Origin: Lunatimonas lonarensis | GTDB taxonomy: Bacteria > Bacteroidota > Bacteroidia > Cytophagales > Cyclobacteriaceae | Assembly (NCBI RefSeq): GCF_000390185.1 | Contig: NZ_AQHR01000022.1 | Span: 147,575-211,574, forward strand | Direction of reading: 5' to 3' | DNA: 64,000 nt | Shown: piece after piece, positions 24,328-34,054 of the stretch | Numbering within the stretch: the stretch's first letter is position 1 | Layout: the number at the start of each line of letters is the position of its first letter | Translations under genes and position numbers: made by a program | Notes under the pieces: model-generated | Seen by the model: the letters and a program-made list of their open reading frames with translations, nothing else | Databases searched by the model: none | Told to the model about the DNA's origin: nothing

Positions 24328-27288
24328 ATGCAAAATAAAGGCGTAATAGTGTTTTTCACGGTGATAATCACAGCACTCTGTCTGTATTATTTATCGTTTA
24401 CTCTGGTATCTAACGGGGTCCAAAAAAGGGCTACCGAATATGCCACGGATGCTTCCGGTAATGTGGATTTTGCCAAACGGCAAAGTTACCTTGACTCCGT
24501 CTGGAGAGAGCCGGTATATAACTTTCTAGGTTTCCGGTTCACCTACCAAGAGGTAAAACAAACCGAGCTTGGACTTGGATTGGACCTTCAGGGCGGTATG
24601 CACGTCACATTGGAGGTATCTCCCGTAGAGATTGTCCGTGGTCTAGCGGGCAATAGCAAAGATGCCGAATTTAACCGGGCCATTGAACTGGCTTCTGAAC
24701 GTGCCAAAACCACCAATGACAAATACGTGAATCTGTTTTCACAGGCGTGGCGAGAAGTTTCCGGCGGTAAAAACCTCAATACCATCTTTGCTACGGCTGC
24801 CAACCGTGGCCGGATCTCTCTTGAAACTTCCGATGCCGATATCCTTGGCATTATCGATACGGAAGTCGAAAATGCCATCGACCGCTCATTTAATATCCTT
24901 CGAACCAGGATCGACAGGTTTGGAACGTCGCAGCCCAATATACAGCGTATTCAGGGTTCTGGAAGAATCCAAATAGAGCTCCCGGGAGTTGACAATCAGG
25001 AGCGCGTACGCAATCTACTTCAGGGGGTTGCCAAACTGCAGTTCTGGGAAGTGGCCGAAATCAACGAATTTGGTGATGCCCTTCAACAAGTAAATGCCAT
25101 TCTAGTGGCTGAGGCTCGGGCCAACAAGCCTGCTTCCGGCAGTGAACCAGCATTGGCGGATACCACTGACCTGGAAAGTGACCTGGCCCGCCAATTGGCA
25201 GAGGGCAGTGATTCCGGCGACGATCTTGGCTTGGAAGTATCCCCTCTCTTTTCGCTGCTCAAAGCCAACTATGGACTGGTTTATGAAATCAGGGATACCC
25301 TCGCAATCAACCGAATCCTAAACCGAGAGGACGTGAGGGCCATATTGCCCCGTGACATCCGACTTTTATGGTCTGTAAAGCCACAGAGAGCGGATAATAT
25401 GGAGCTTCTGGAGCTTCATGCGATCAAAGCACCGCGTGGATCCGACCAAGCTCCCTTGGAAGGAGATGTGATCACCGATGCCCGACAGTCGTATGACCAA
25501 GCCTCCCGGCCCGCAGTAAGCATGCAAATGAACGCAGACGGTGCAAGAAGGTGGCGAAAGTTGACCTCTGAGAACATTGGCCGTCGTATTGCTGTGGTAT
25601 TGGACGACTACGTGTATACAGCTCCTACCGTACAGGGGGAAATCCCATCTGGACAGTCCGAGATCACCGGCAACTTCAGCATAGAAGAAGCCAAAGACTT
25701 GGCAAATATCCTGAAATCCGGAGCGTTGCCTGCTCCAACCCGAATCGTCGAAGAGGCCATCGTTGGGCCTACCCTCGGCAAAGAGGCTTCACGGCAAGGG
25801 GTGAACTCAATGATTGCCGGGCTTTTGTTGGTAGTACTTTTCATGGTCGCTTACTATGCCAAAGGCGGATTCGTGGCCATCGCGGCGTTGCTCTTCAATA
25901 TCTTCTTTATATTGGGAATTTTGGCACAGCTGGGAGCGGCACTGACCCTACCTGGTATCGCAGGTATCGTGCTTACCATCGGTATGTCGATTGACGCCAA
26001 CGTGCTTATCTTTGAGCGTATCAAAGAGGAGCTTAGAAACGGAGCAGGTATGCTACAGGCTATCAGTGCCGGTTATGACAAGGCTTTCAGTGCGATTTTG
26101 GACTCCAACGTAACCACCTTCCTTACGGGTGCGATACTCTATGCGCTAGGTCAGGGTCCTGTAAAGGGATTTGCGATCGTATTGATGATTGGTATTGCTT
26201 CATCCTTTTTCTCTGCGGTTTTCATTACCCGGGTCATCGTACACTGGATGAGCAAAAAAGGCGATCAGAGCAAAGTATCCTTCTCTACGCCTATTTCCAC
26301 GGGCCTGCTAAACAACCTGAACATCGACTTCCTGAGCAAGCGAAAGTTCGCTTACCTTATCTCCACGGGGGTTATCGTATTGGGTCTGTTGATTGCCGTT
26401 GTAAACGGGCTGAAATTTGGTGTGGACTTCACGGGTGGACGCTATTACATTGTGGAATTCAGTGAAGCCGTTCCGGCCTCTGAATTGAAAGTAGGTTTGG
26501 ACAACGAATTCGATGGTGCCGTGGAGGTGAAAACCTATGGCGCAAACAATGTTCTGAAAGTCACCACTTCGTACCTTATAAACGAAGACTCTGACGAAGC
26601 AAACAGGGAAGTCGAAGTACGCGTTCGGGAGGGTATTGCCGCTGTAACCGGCTTTACCTTCATTTCAGATGCGACCAAACTATCCTCCGGAGACTTCGCC
26701 ATCACCGGATCGAACAAAGTAGGTGCCACCGTAGCTGACGACATCAAGGCCTCTTCTATGGAAGCCATGTTCTTTGCCCTGGTTGCCATCTTCCTATATA
26801 TTCTGCTACGTTTTAGAAAATGGCAGTTTTCACTGGCCTCCATCATTGCGTTGGTTCACGATACTTTCTTTGTCGTTGCTGCATTTGCCATAGCCAGTGC
26901 ACTGGGTGCTACGTTTGAAATCGATCAGGTCTTTATTGCCGCGGTGCTTACCGTGATAGGTTATTCGATCAACGATACCGTAATCGTCTTTGACCGAATC
27001 CGGGAAAACATCACAAACAAAGGCACCAATCGGTTGGTTGCGCTATTTAACGATGCCATCAATCAAACCATGGCAAGGACCCTGATTACTTCAGCCACTA
27101 CCCTGATCGTGGTGTTGGTGTTGCTGGTTTTTGGAGGTGAGGTATTGCGCGGTTTCTCGTTCGCCCTGCTGATCGGGGTATTGGTAGGCACCTATTCTTC
27201 CATCTACATTGCTACGCCGGTAGTGGTAGATTTGATGAAGCGGGAGCTTGAAAATGAAAGCAAAGAAACGGCGAAAAAGCCCGCCTAA
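24328..27288 (+). CDS. secDF: Protein translocase subunit SecDF (fusion)
   Basis: A proton-driven accessory of the SecYEG translocon that pulls exported proteins from the periplasmic side. It is a 986-residue single chain combining SecD (about 1-640) and SecF (about 660-975), as is normal in Bacteroidota. SecD shows the D1 region LGLDLQGGMHV, the large periplasmic P1 domain, and a TM block with GMSIDANVLIFERIKEEL. SecF shows GVDFTGGRYY and SINDTVIVFDRIREN. The central linker from about 265 to 300 is acidic and low in complexity (SGDDLGLE). A strong hairpin follows the gene. Confidence 0.97.
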   Translation: MQNKGVIVFFTVIITALCLYYLSFTLVSNGVQKRATEYATDASGNVDFAKRQSYLDSVWREPVYNFLGFRFTYQEVKQTELGLGLDLQGGMHVTLEVSPVEIVRGLAGNSKDAEFNRAIELASERAKTTNDKYVNLFSQAWREVSGGKNLNTIFATAANRGRISLETSDADILGIIDTEVENAIDRSFNILRTRIDRFGTSQPNIQRIQGSGRIQIELPGVDNQERVRNLLQGVAKLQFWEVAEINEFGDALQQVNAILVAEARANKPASGSEPALADTTDLESDLARQLAEGSDSGDDLGLEVSPLFSLLKANYGLVYEIRDTLAINRILNREDVRAILPRDIRLLWSVKPQRADNMELLELHAIKAPRGSDQAPLEGDVITDARQSYDQASRPAVSMQMNADGARRWRKLTSENIGRRIAVVLDDYVYTAPTVQGEIPSGQSEITGNFSIEEAKDLANILKSGALPAPTRIVEEAIVGPTLGKEASRQGVNSMIAGLLLVVLFMVAYYAKGGFVAIAALLFNIFFILGILAQLGAALTLPGIAGIVLTIGMSIDANVLIFERIKEELRNGAGMLQAISAGYDKAFSAILDSNVTTFLTGAILYALGQGPVKGFAIVLMIGIASSFFSAVFITRVIVHWMSKKGDQSKVSFSTPISTGLLNNLNIDFLSKRKFAYLISTGVIVLGLLIAVVNGLKFGVDFTGGRYYIVEFSEAVPASELKVGLDNEFDGAVEVKTYGANNVLKVTTSYLINEDSDEANREVEVRVREGIAAVTGFTFISDATKLSSGDFAITGSNKVGATVADDIKASSMEAMFFALVAIFLYILLRFRKWQFSLASIIALVHDTFFVVAAFAIASALGATFEIDQVFIAAVLTVIGYSINDTVIVFDRIRENITNKGTNRLVALFNDAINQTMARTLITSATTLIVVLVLLVFGGEVLRGFSFALLIGVLVGTYSSIYIATPVVVDLMKRELENESKETAKKPA

Positions 27289-27312
27289 TTACGGGCTGAT
27301 TCGAACCTAATT

Positions 27313-27344
27313 AAATGGCTGGCACAATGAAGTGCCAGCCATTT
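27313..27344 (+). terminator. Terminator-like hairpin after secDF
   Basis: Perfect 13-bp stem AAATGGCTGGCAC/GTGCCAGCCATTT with a 6-nt loop, starting 25 bp after the stop. The T-tract is poor (ATCTTT). Confidence 0.7.
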
Positions 27345-27487
27345 ATCTTTACTACCTATCCAACAAACCTGTAAAATTGCCTTTTTTAACGATTATATAT
27401 TCTTTTTCAAACAAAAAATACCCCGATCACGGTATTGGGTAGGTTAGGTACAGTGGCTACCTTGCATTAAGAAACCTGACTACAGAA

Positions 27488-28153
27488 ATGCAAGGAAACC
27501 TGTTTCAAATCTGTCTCTTTTTCGGCCTTCTATTTTCAACGATTCACTTCTTCTTGGGTGAGCCAAAGGATGAGTATCGGCGTACACATCGCATCGCTTT
27601 CATCGTGTTGATGTTGACATTTTTGGCAGAAATAGGATGGAAGATTGCTACCGAAACACAACTGGATGGATTCCTCCTTTACAACCTCCTTTTTGTCCAT
27701 CAGAAGATAGTCCTGATGTTGGTATTTTTCTACTTCCTTCCATTCAGCTGCCAAATCCAGGACAAAATTGCCGCATCGCTTTTGGTGTATCTTGGGGTTG
27801 CACTACTAAACAGCTTGTTTTTACAACCTATGGAAGGAATGATCCAAAGCTACAGTCAGATGTTTGGTAACGGGATGGTGCTGGTATTTTCCCTGATCTT
27901 TTTCAAAGACATCATCCGACAAAGTAAGTTCAAGGAGGACAATTTACTCTCACTCCCCTACTTCTGGATAGCTACCTTTGTGCTTTTCTCATTCGGCGAG
28001 AGCTTTATCTTCTACTTTTTTTCCAGCTTGTTTTTTCCACGAAACCTGTATGACCTAGGTTTTATACAGGTGTTTGTCCAGTTTTTTGCAGGAATCATGT
28101 TTCTTGTTTTTGGCATAGCCTTTTATATTCCCAACTACCTACGATCCAAATGA
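27488..28153 (+). CDS. Seven-transmembrane protein, paralogue of the one at 158-856
   Basis: A 221-residue hydrophobic protein with about seven membrane segments and no soluble domain. Both proteins share length, topology and the run D/E-IIR ... LPYFW (MPHFW in the other copy) near the fifth and sixth helices, so I treat them as paralogues. The first copy neighbours a two-component system, while this one stands alone between secDF (199 bp) and metK (125 bp). Function is unknown. A weak promoter-like TACCTTGC lies about 40 bp upstream. Confidence 0.75.
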   Translation: MQGNLFQICLFFGLLFSTIHFFLGEPKDEYRRTHRIAFIVLMLTFLAEIGWKIATETQLDGFLLYNLLFVHQKIVLMLVFFYFLPFSCQIQDKIAASLLVYLGVALLNSLFLQPMEGMIQSYSQMFGNGMVLVFSLIFFKDIIRQSKFKEDNLLSLPYFWIATFVLFSFGESFIFYFFSSLFFPRNLYDLGFIQVFVQFFAGIMFLVFGIAFYIPNYLRSK

Positions 28154-28226
28154 GTAGATGGCCATCAAGGCACTTGCCCGGAGCAGATACGACAGGTGTC
28201 GCCATTCAGATGCCGTAATAAGTTTT

Positions 28227-28234
28227 TAAATTTG
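28227..28234 (+). promoter_or_regulatory. Putative -7 box of metK
   Basis: TAAATTTG, a full match to TAnnTTTG, 44 bp before the metK ATG. No good -33 element was found. No SAM riboswitch fold was recognised in the 125-bp leader region. Confidence 0.4.
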
Positions 28235-28278
28235 CCCTTTAGATGTAACTTTACGGACTAATTTCAATTGAGCGCGAT

Positions 28279-29535
28279 ATGGCATACTTATTTACCTCAG
28301 AGTCTGTGTCTGAGGGGCACCCAGATAAAATTTCAGATCAAATATCGGATGCTATAATCGACCATTTTTTAGCTTTTGACCCCAATGCCAAAGTAGCCTG
28401 CGAAACCATGGTAACAACCGGTCAGGTAATTCTGGCGGGTGAAGTCAAGTCCTCTACCTACCTGGACGTACAGAAAATCGCCCGCGACGTAATCAACCGA
28501 ATCGGATATACCAAGAGTGAGTATATGTTTGACGGCAATTCCTGTGGTGTGCTTTCCGCCATCCACGAACAGTCCCCGGATATCATCAAAGGCGTGGAGC
28601 GTGACCATCCCGAGGATCAAGGAGCCGGAGATCAGGGCATGATGTTTGGCTACGCTACCAAAGAAACCGAAAACTACATCCCACTCGCCCTGGATCTGTC
28701 CCACAGGTTACTTAAGGAACTTGCCGAGATTCGAAGAGAAAACAGGGATATCACCTACCTGCGACCGGACGCCAAGGCCCAAGTAACGATCGTATACAGC
28801 GATGATAACGTGCCGGAAAAAATCCACACCATTGTTATCTCCACCCAACACGACGATTTTGGGCCGGAAGAAGAAATGTTGGCAAAGATCAAACAGGATA
28901 TGTTGTCCATTCTCATTCCCCGGGTCAAAGCCCAGGTACCCGAATCCATACAGCGCTTATTCACGCCGGACATTATCTACCACATCAATCCTACCGGAAA
29001 ATTTGTAATTGGTGGCCCACACGGCGATACCGGCCTCACGGGACGAAAAATCATAGTTGACACTTATGGGGGCAAGGGAGCCCATGGAGGTGGTGCCTTC
29101 TCTGGAAAAGATCCCTCCAAAGTAGATCGTTCCGCAGCCTACGCTACCCGACATATTGCCAAAAACATGGTGGCTGCCGGGGTAGCCGACGAAGTACTCG
29201 TCCAAGTGTCCTATGCGATAGGAGTAGCGCATCCAATGGCCATATACATCAACACCTATGGTACTGCCAAGATCAATCTTACAGATGGGGAAATTGCACG
29301 TGTCATCGAAAAGATCTTCGATATGCGGCCCTATGCCATTGAACAACGTCTGAAGCTACGTTTTCCGATATACGAGGAAACGGCAGCCTATGGACACATG
29401 GGTCGGGAAAACGAAGTAGTTACCAAGACGTTCTATTCTCCCGATAACGCATCCCTTACCCTGGATGTGGAATTGTTTACGTGGGAGAAGCTTGACTATG
29501 TCGCTAAAATACGGGAAGCCTTTGGGCTTCATTGA
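28279..29535 (+). CDS. metK: S-adenosylmethionine synthetase
   Basis: Makes S-adenosylmethionine from methionine and ATP. It has 418 residues with the three-domain family layout. N-terminal [19 protein letters not shown] carries the ATP/metal-binding His and Asp. [13 protein letters not shown] is the adenine-site hexapeptide, and [18 protein letters not shown] is the phosphate-loop signature. The C-terminus ends normally. The length, about 30 residues above E. coli MetK, is common in Bacteroidota. It is transcribed as a single gene and closed by a strong terminator shared with ddl. Confidence 0.97.
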   Translation: MAYLFTSESVSEGHPDKISDQISDAIIDHFLAFDPNAKVACETMVTTGQVILAGEVKSSTYLDVQKIARDVINRIGYTKSEYMFDGNSCGVLSAIHEQSPDIIKGVERDHPEDQGAGDQGMMFGYATKETENYIPLALDLSHRLLKELAEIRRENRDITYLRPDAKAQVTIVYSDDNVPEKIHTIVISTQHDDFGPEEEMLAKIKQDMLSILIPRVKAQVPESIQRLFTPDIIYHINPTGKFVIGGPHGDTGLTGRKIIVDTYGGKGAHGGGAFSGKDPSKVDRSAAYATRHIAKNMVAAGVADEVLVQVSYAIGVAHPMAIYINTYGTAKINLTDGEIARVIEKIFDMRPYAIEQRLKLRFPIYEETAAYGHMGRENEVVTKTFYSPDNASLTLDVELFTWEKLDYVAKIREAFGLH

Positions 29536-29543
29536 TCAGAAAA

Positions 29544-29579
29544 CGGGCTCGGCAGTAAATACCGAGCCCGCCTTTTTTT
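29544..29579. terminator. Bidirectional terminator between metK and ddl
   Basis: Nine-bp GC-rich stem CGGGCTCGG/CCGAGCCCG (29544-29552, 29562-29570), a 9-nt loop and a T7 tail for metK. Four As on the other flank give a short T-tract for ddl on the minus strand. It overlaps the ddl stop codon. Confidence 0.8.
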
Positions 29580-30567
29580 ATCCCCCCCACATGCCTTCTA
29601 TCAGTGCGGTATAAAACTCCTGTAACGACTTGCCGGTAGCCATTACCTGCTGGGAAATCAGGCTGGTTTCCGTCTGACCAGGGACGGTATTAAGTTCAAT
29701 AAAAAAGAAACGCCCGGATCCTTTTTCCAAAAAATAGTCCATGCGCACGGCTCCACGACAGTTCAGACGTTGATAAACAGCCTTAGCGATCCGATTCACT
29801 CTTGACACCTCTTCCTCTGTCATGTTTCCGGGAGTTATTTCTTTTGTGATTCCTGCCGTATACTTTGCCTCAAAATCAAAAAAATCCTTGGAGCTGATTA
29901 TCTCGGTAGCCGGCAAAACTATTACCTCCCCTTCCATTTGGTAGATGCCTATCGAAAACTCCCGGCCATCGACAAACTCTTCCACCAAAACCTGGGCGTC
30001 CTCTTTGAAGGCTTTTTCCACTGCCGCTGCCAAATCCACCGGTTCAAGTACCTTACTCATGCCTATGCTACTGCCTCCGTTGTTTGGCTTAACAAAAACC
30101 GGAAACGCCAACTCCCTCACAATCCTCTCAACGGTTTCGGATCCACCATCCATCAACTGAAAGGATTTTGCCAAAAAAAGCTCATCAATACTCGCAACGA
30201 TCGCCTTTGTGTAGGCTTTATTCATCGTTATCGCAGATGTAAGTGAATCGCAGGTGGTATAGGGGATGTCCAGCATATCAAGGTATCCTGCTAGCTTGCC
30301 ATCCTCGCCGGGTGAGCCATGGATGATGTTAAAAACCCCATCGAATCTAATTTTTTCACTATTGATCGTCAGTGAAAAATCATTCAGGTCAACAGAAACC
30401 CGCTCACCACCGTCCGTCAGGTGATACCAATCACCCGGGTAAATAAAAATCTTGAATATCTCGTATAAACGATCATCCAATTGACGGGCTACCACTTCTG
30501 CGCTTTTGAGAGAAACTACAGACTCTCCGGTGAATCCGCCGGTCACCAATGCGATTTTTTTCTTCAT
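29578..30567 (-). CDS. ddl: D-alanine--D-alanine ligase
   Basis: Joins two D-alanines for peptidoglycan precursors. It is a 329-residue ATP-grasp protein. The N-terminal domain has GGFTGESVVSLKSA and the conserved HGSPGEDG. The central ATP-binding part includes VKPNNGGSSIGMSKV, and LVEEFVDGREFSIG with the metal-site FIELNTVPGQTE lies near the C-terminus. It faces metK and lies alone on this strand, apart from the division/cell-wall clusters where ddl is often found. The start at 30567 gives a normal N-terminus. Confidence 0.96.
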   Translation of the reverse strand: MKKKIALVTGGFTGESVVSLKSAEVVARQLDDRLYEIFKIFIYPGDWYHLTDGGERVSVDLNDFSLTINSEKIRFDGVFNIIHGSPGEDGKLAGYLDMLDIPYTTCDSLTSAITMNKAYTKAIVASIDELFLAKSFQLMDGGSETVERIVRELAFPVFVKPNNGGSSIGMSKVLEPVDLAAAVEKAFKEDAQVLVEEFVDGREFSIGIYQMEGEVIVLPATEIISSKDFFDFEAKYTAGITKEITPGNMTEEEVSRVNRIAKAVYQRLNCRGAVRMDYFLEKGSGRFFFIELNTVPGQTETSLISQQVMATGKSLQEFYTALIEGMWGG

Positions 30568-30753
30568 ATGTACATAGTAATGATCTGCGAATTACATGAT
30601 TTTCAATCAAAAATACCCCTGATCAAAAAATAAAAACACAAAATTATTCCCCTCTCACCTTCCCACAAAAAGGACTGTCAATGGCCTACCCATTCGTCCC
30701 ATACTTTTTCGAATAAAGGCATAAATGGCTACCTTTGAAGGCAAAAACCAATT

Positions 30754-32928
30754 ATGGCAAGACCGCTACTACTTATTGTTTTTTACTTTTTGCTGGCAAG
30801 CTTCGGCATATATGCACAGGGAACGAAAAAAATTTCCCTGGAAGATATTTTCAAAACCTCCACCTTCACCCAAAAAACCGTTGAGGGAATCAACTGGATG
30901 GCCGATGGAAAATACTACAGTGCCCTATCAAACGAGGACGGATCCAAGATTTGGAGAGTTAACCTTGCTAGCGGAGAATCAGAAGAAATCCTGGTGGATG
31001 GGAATAAGTTGGGAATAACGTTTTCGGATTACTCATTCAGTCCCGACGAAAGCTTCGTACTGCTGATCTCAGACGTGGAGAAAATCTACCGCCGTTCTTC
31101 CAAGGCCCTATTTTACGTCTTTGACAGGCGAACAGGTGAGGCTCAGCCGCTGCTGGAAGGAGAGAAAGTCTCCTATGCCACCCTCTCACCTGACAATACC
31201 AAGGTAGCGTTTGTAAAAGAAAACAACCTGTTTTACAAAGACCTATCTTCCGGCAAAATCACTCAGGTTACCCGAGATGGCAAAACCAACGAGATCATCA
31301 ACGGTGCAGCTGATTGGGTATACGAAGAAGAATTTTCGATGGCACAGGCCTTTGATTGGTCGCCCAAAGGAGACAAACTCGCATTTATCCGATTTGACGA
31401 ATCTGAGGTGCCGGTGTTCAACATGCAGATGTGGGGGGATTTGTACCCTACCGACTTCCTGTTTAAATATCCAAAAGCAGGAGAAGCAAATGCAAAAGTC
31501 AGTATCCACGTTTTTCACCTGGATTCAGGGAAAACAACGCTCATAGACGCGGGCGAGGAATCGGACATCTATCTTCCCCGTATTTACTGGACGGGCGACA
31601 ACGAGACCCTCGCATTTATTCGCCTAAACCGACTTCAGAATGAGATGGATCTCCTCCACGCCGCGAGCTCAAGCGGTGACAGTAAGGTGGTCTTAAACGA
31701 AAAATCCAACACCTACGTGGACCTGGATTTTAACGATAACCTTCAATACCTTAGCGATAACAAAAGCTTTATCACCACCTCCGAAAGGGACGGGTTCAAA
31801 CATATCTATCATTTTGACATGGAGGGAACGCTCATCCGTCAGATTACAGCGGGCCCTTGGGAAGTAACGAACCTGATAGGTATAGATCAAAAAGGTAAAA
31901 AAATCTACTTCGAATCCACCGAAGCGTCGCCATTGGAACGGCACCTATACGTGATAAACTTCAACGGGAAAGGGAAAAAAAGACTGAGCGAAGAAGCGGG
32001 GACCTATAGCACCAATATGAGTCCCGATTTCAAATTCTACATCAGCAACTTCTCCAGTGCTTCACAGCCACTACAGGTAAGCCTGCACGATGTAAACGGA
32101 CGAACCATCAAAGTATTGGAGACAAACGAACCCCTTCGCAGAAAAATGACGGAGTATGCGCTGGGAGAAAAAGAGTTCTTCAGCTTCAATACCATCGACG
32201 GAACCTCGCTCAACGGATACCTCATCAAACCGGCAGACTTTGTAGCTGGCAAGAGATATCCCGTACTGATGTATGTGTATGGAGGGCCGGGATCCCAAAA
32301 CGTACGGAATGCATGGGGAGGCATACGGGATTTTTGGCACCAACATCTCGCAGCCGAAGGGTATCTAGTCGCCTGTGTAGACAACAGGGGCACCGGGGGT
32401 CGTGGTAGGGACTTTAAACACAGTACCTACGCCAACCTTGGGAAATTGGAAACCGAAGATCAAATTGCCGCAGCGAAGTACCTAGGAAGCCTGCCATTTG
32501 TGGACAGTGCCCGGATAGGTATATGGGGCTGGTCGTATGGAGGCTACATGTCTTCCCTCTCGCTAATGCTGGGAAACGATGTATTTAAGACGGCTATTGC
32601 GGTAGCCCCGGTTACCACGTGGCGCTACTACGACACCATCTATACCGAACGGTACCTCCAAACACCCCAACTGAACGCGAGAGGTTACGACGACTACAGC
32701 CCCATGACCCACGTGGACAAACTAAAAGGAAACTACCTGATCATCCACGGCACAGGGGACGATAATGTACATTTCCAAAACGCTGTAGACCTAGTCGACG
32801 CGCTGATAGCTGCGGACAAACAATTCGAATCGTTTTACTATCCCAACCGAAATCACGGAATAAGAGGGGGGAATACTACGTGGCACCTTTACAACATGAT
32901 GACGGATTTTATCAAGCGCAAGCTATAG
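30754..32928 (+). CDS. Dipeptidyl peptidase IV-like serine peptidase (S9B)
   Basis: A 724-residue exported peptidase that removes Xaa-Pro/Ala dipeptides from peptide N-termini. A signal peptide is present (about 1-21, ending IYA-Q). The eight-bladed beta-propeller (about 50-480) carries the Glu pair in VYEEEF, which binds the substrate N-terminus. The C-terminal alpha/beta hydrolase has the nucleophile in GWSYGG (about Ser593), Asp near residue 669 (GTGDDNVH) and His701 (NRNHG). It probably acts in the periplasm on peptide nutrients. TACCTTTG at 30730-30737 is a likely -7 promoter box. A strong hairpin follows. Confidence 0.95.
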   Translation: MARPLLLIVFYFLLASFGIYAQGTKKISLEDIFKTSTFTQKTVEGINWMADGKYYSALSNEDGSKIWRVNLASGESEEILVDGNKLGITFSDYSFSPDESFVLLISDVEKIYRRSSKALFYVFDRRTGEAQPLLEGEKVSYATLSPDNTKVAFVKENNLFYKDLSSGKITQVTRDGKTNEIINGAADWVYEEEFSMAQAFDWSPKGDKLAFIRFDESEVPVFNMQMWGDLYPTDFLFKYPKAGEANAKVSIHVFHLDSGKTTLIDAGEESDIYLPRIYWTGDNETLAFIRLNRLQNEMDLLHAASSSGDSKVVLNEKSNTYVDLDFNDNLQYLSDNKSFITTSERDGFKHIYHFDMEGTLIRQITAGPWEVTNLIGIDQKGKKIYFESTEASPLERHLYVINFNGKGKKRLSEEAGTYSTNMSPDFKFYISNFSSASQPLQVSLHDVNGRTIKVLETNEPLRRKMTEYALGEKEFFSFNTIDGTSLNGYLIKPADFVAGKRYPVLMYVYGGPGSQNVRNAWGGIRDFWHQHLAAEGYLVACVDNRGTGGRGRDFKHSTYANLGKLETEDQIAAAKYLGSLPFVDSARIGIWGWSYGGYMSSLSLMLGNDVFKTAIAVAPVTTWRYYDTIYTERYLQTPQLNARGYDDYSPMTHVDKLKGNYLIIHGTGDDNVHFQNAVDLVDALIAADKQFESFYYPNRNHGIRGGNTTWHLYNMMTDFIKRKL

Positions 32929-32955
32929 GCACCACCTCTGGCACATCAAAACTCC

Positions 32956-32994
32956 ACATCCCGAAAAATCACCTTTTCGGGATGTTTTGTTTTT
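32956..32994 (+). terminator. Rho-independent terminator after the DPP-IV gene
   Basis: Twelve-bp perfect stem ACATCCCGAAAA/TTTTCGGGATGT, a 6-nt loop and a T-rich tail (TTTTGTTTTT). Confidence 0.85.
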
Positions 32995-33038
32995 AGAGGA
33001 CAAATGGTTAACTTCATTAGCATTTAACCCAATAACCC

Positions 33039-33413
33039 ATGAATGAACGAATAAATACCTCACTACACAGTATCAGCCTGATGCTGATGATAGCCCTAAC
33101 CGTATGGTATTCCTTGACATCGTCGGTCAACTTCGCGTATATACTGACCATCATGATAGTGGCGTTGATCGCTATTGAAATCGTGAGTCTAATGGTCATT
33201 TCCAAGGTATATCCTGAAAGCCACACCTCGTTCAAAATCGGAATTATCGCCGCCCTTTGTATTTTACTGGGGGTCAAAACCATGTTGCCCTCGTTATTTG
33301 TTCCGCTTACATTGGCCGTGCTAGGCTTGAACTTTATGTATAACTTTTATTCTAACAACAAACGGAAACGTGGAGCCTACAAACGAAAAAAAGCAAAACG
33401 CATGAAACTATGA
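33039..33413 (+). CDS. Small four-helix membrane protein of unknown function
   Basis: A 124-residue protein with four predicted membrane helices (about 9-26, 29-54, 66-84 and 86-104) and a strongly basic tail (KRKRGAYKRKKAKRMK). That tail would sit in the cytoplasm and might touch nucleic acid or acidic lipid; this is speculation. It starts 44 bp after the terminator of the DPP-IV gene and is followed 110 bp later by the coiled-coil gene. I recognise no family. Confidence 0.65.
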   Translation: MNERINTSLHSISLMLMIALTVWYSLTSSVNFAYILTIMIVALIAIEIVSLMVISKVYPESHTSFKIGIIAALCILLGVKTMLPSLFVPLTLAVLGLNFMYNFYSNNKRKRGAYKRKKAKRMKL

Positions 33414-33523
33414 AGGATGCTGCCAATATACGGCACAGCTTTTGAGAATCTATTTTATCGGGCCATTTCGGACACCGGTGTCCGCAAAAGGTGGATTAAG
33501 TCAAAAGAATAATTATCCTGTCG

Positions 33524-34054
33524 ATGAAGTCTTTGATTGCCTCAAGAGAAGTAGGTGTCTTCTTTCTGATCTGTATGTTCGGTTGGTTTTGTTTGTCCCA
33601 CTCCCTGATTGCCCAGGAAAAGCTCAATCGGCTTGTAAAAGAACGGGAAATCCTCCATAAAGAATGGCAGGAGTCCGAAAGCCAAAAATCTGGAATTTTT
33701 GGAAACCGGACAAAAAAGGACATGATTACCACCCATGAATGGCTGTCCCGAATCATCGAAAAAGACAATCAGATAATGGCGGAACTGCAACTGCTCAAAG
33801 ATGTAGAGACCGCTACAATTTCCCACGAGAAAGAGGACTATAAATACATTGCCCAAAAACAGCAAAATGACATTGACATCCTGAAACGGGTCCTGTCGGA
33901 AAAAGAACAGGAGCTTGAAAAGGCAAAAGCAGACCTGCTTACCAACGAACGGGCGGCCTTTCTGCTTTTTCTGACAACCCTACTAGCTGGATTTCTTTAT
34001 GTCAAAGCCAAGCGAAAAACTAAAGGGCAGCAGGTACCCACTAGATCCCTTTGA
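33524..34054 (+). CDS. Exported coiled-coil protein with a C-terminal membrane helix
   Basis: A 176-residue protein. The signal peptide or TM covers about 11-31 (ending LIAQ). A long, charged, heptad-rich coiled coil follows (about 33-140, for example ILKRVLSEKEQELEKAK), then a TM helix at about 146-162 and a short basic tail. The layout suggests a periplasmic coiled coil anchored at one or both ends. I cannot assign a family. Its last 14 bases overlap the 3' end of the convergent DUF3810 gene. Confidence 0.65.
   Translation: MKSLIASREVGVFFLICMFGWFCLSHSLIAQEKLNRLVKEREILHKEWQESESQKSGIFGNRTKKDMITTHEWLSRIIEKDNQIMAELQLLKDVETATISHEKEDYKYIAQKQQNDIDILKRVLSEKEQELEKAKADLLTNERAAFLLFLTTLLAGFLYVKAKRKTKGQQVPTRSL

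Noticed and set aside
28154..28278. Possible SAM-responsive riboswitch before metK
   Set aside because: I found no conserved SAM-I, SAM-II or SAM/SAH core or pseudoknot pattern in the 125-bp leader, only a promoter-like box.
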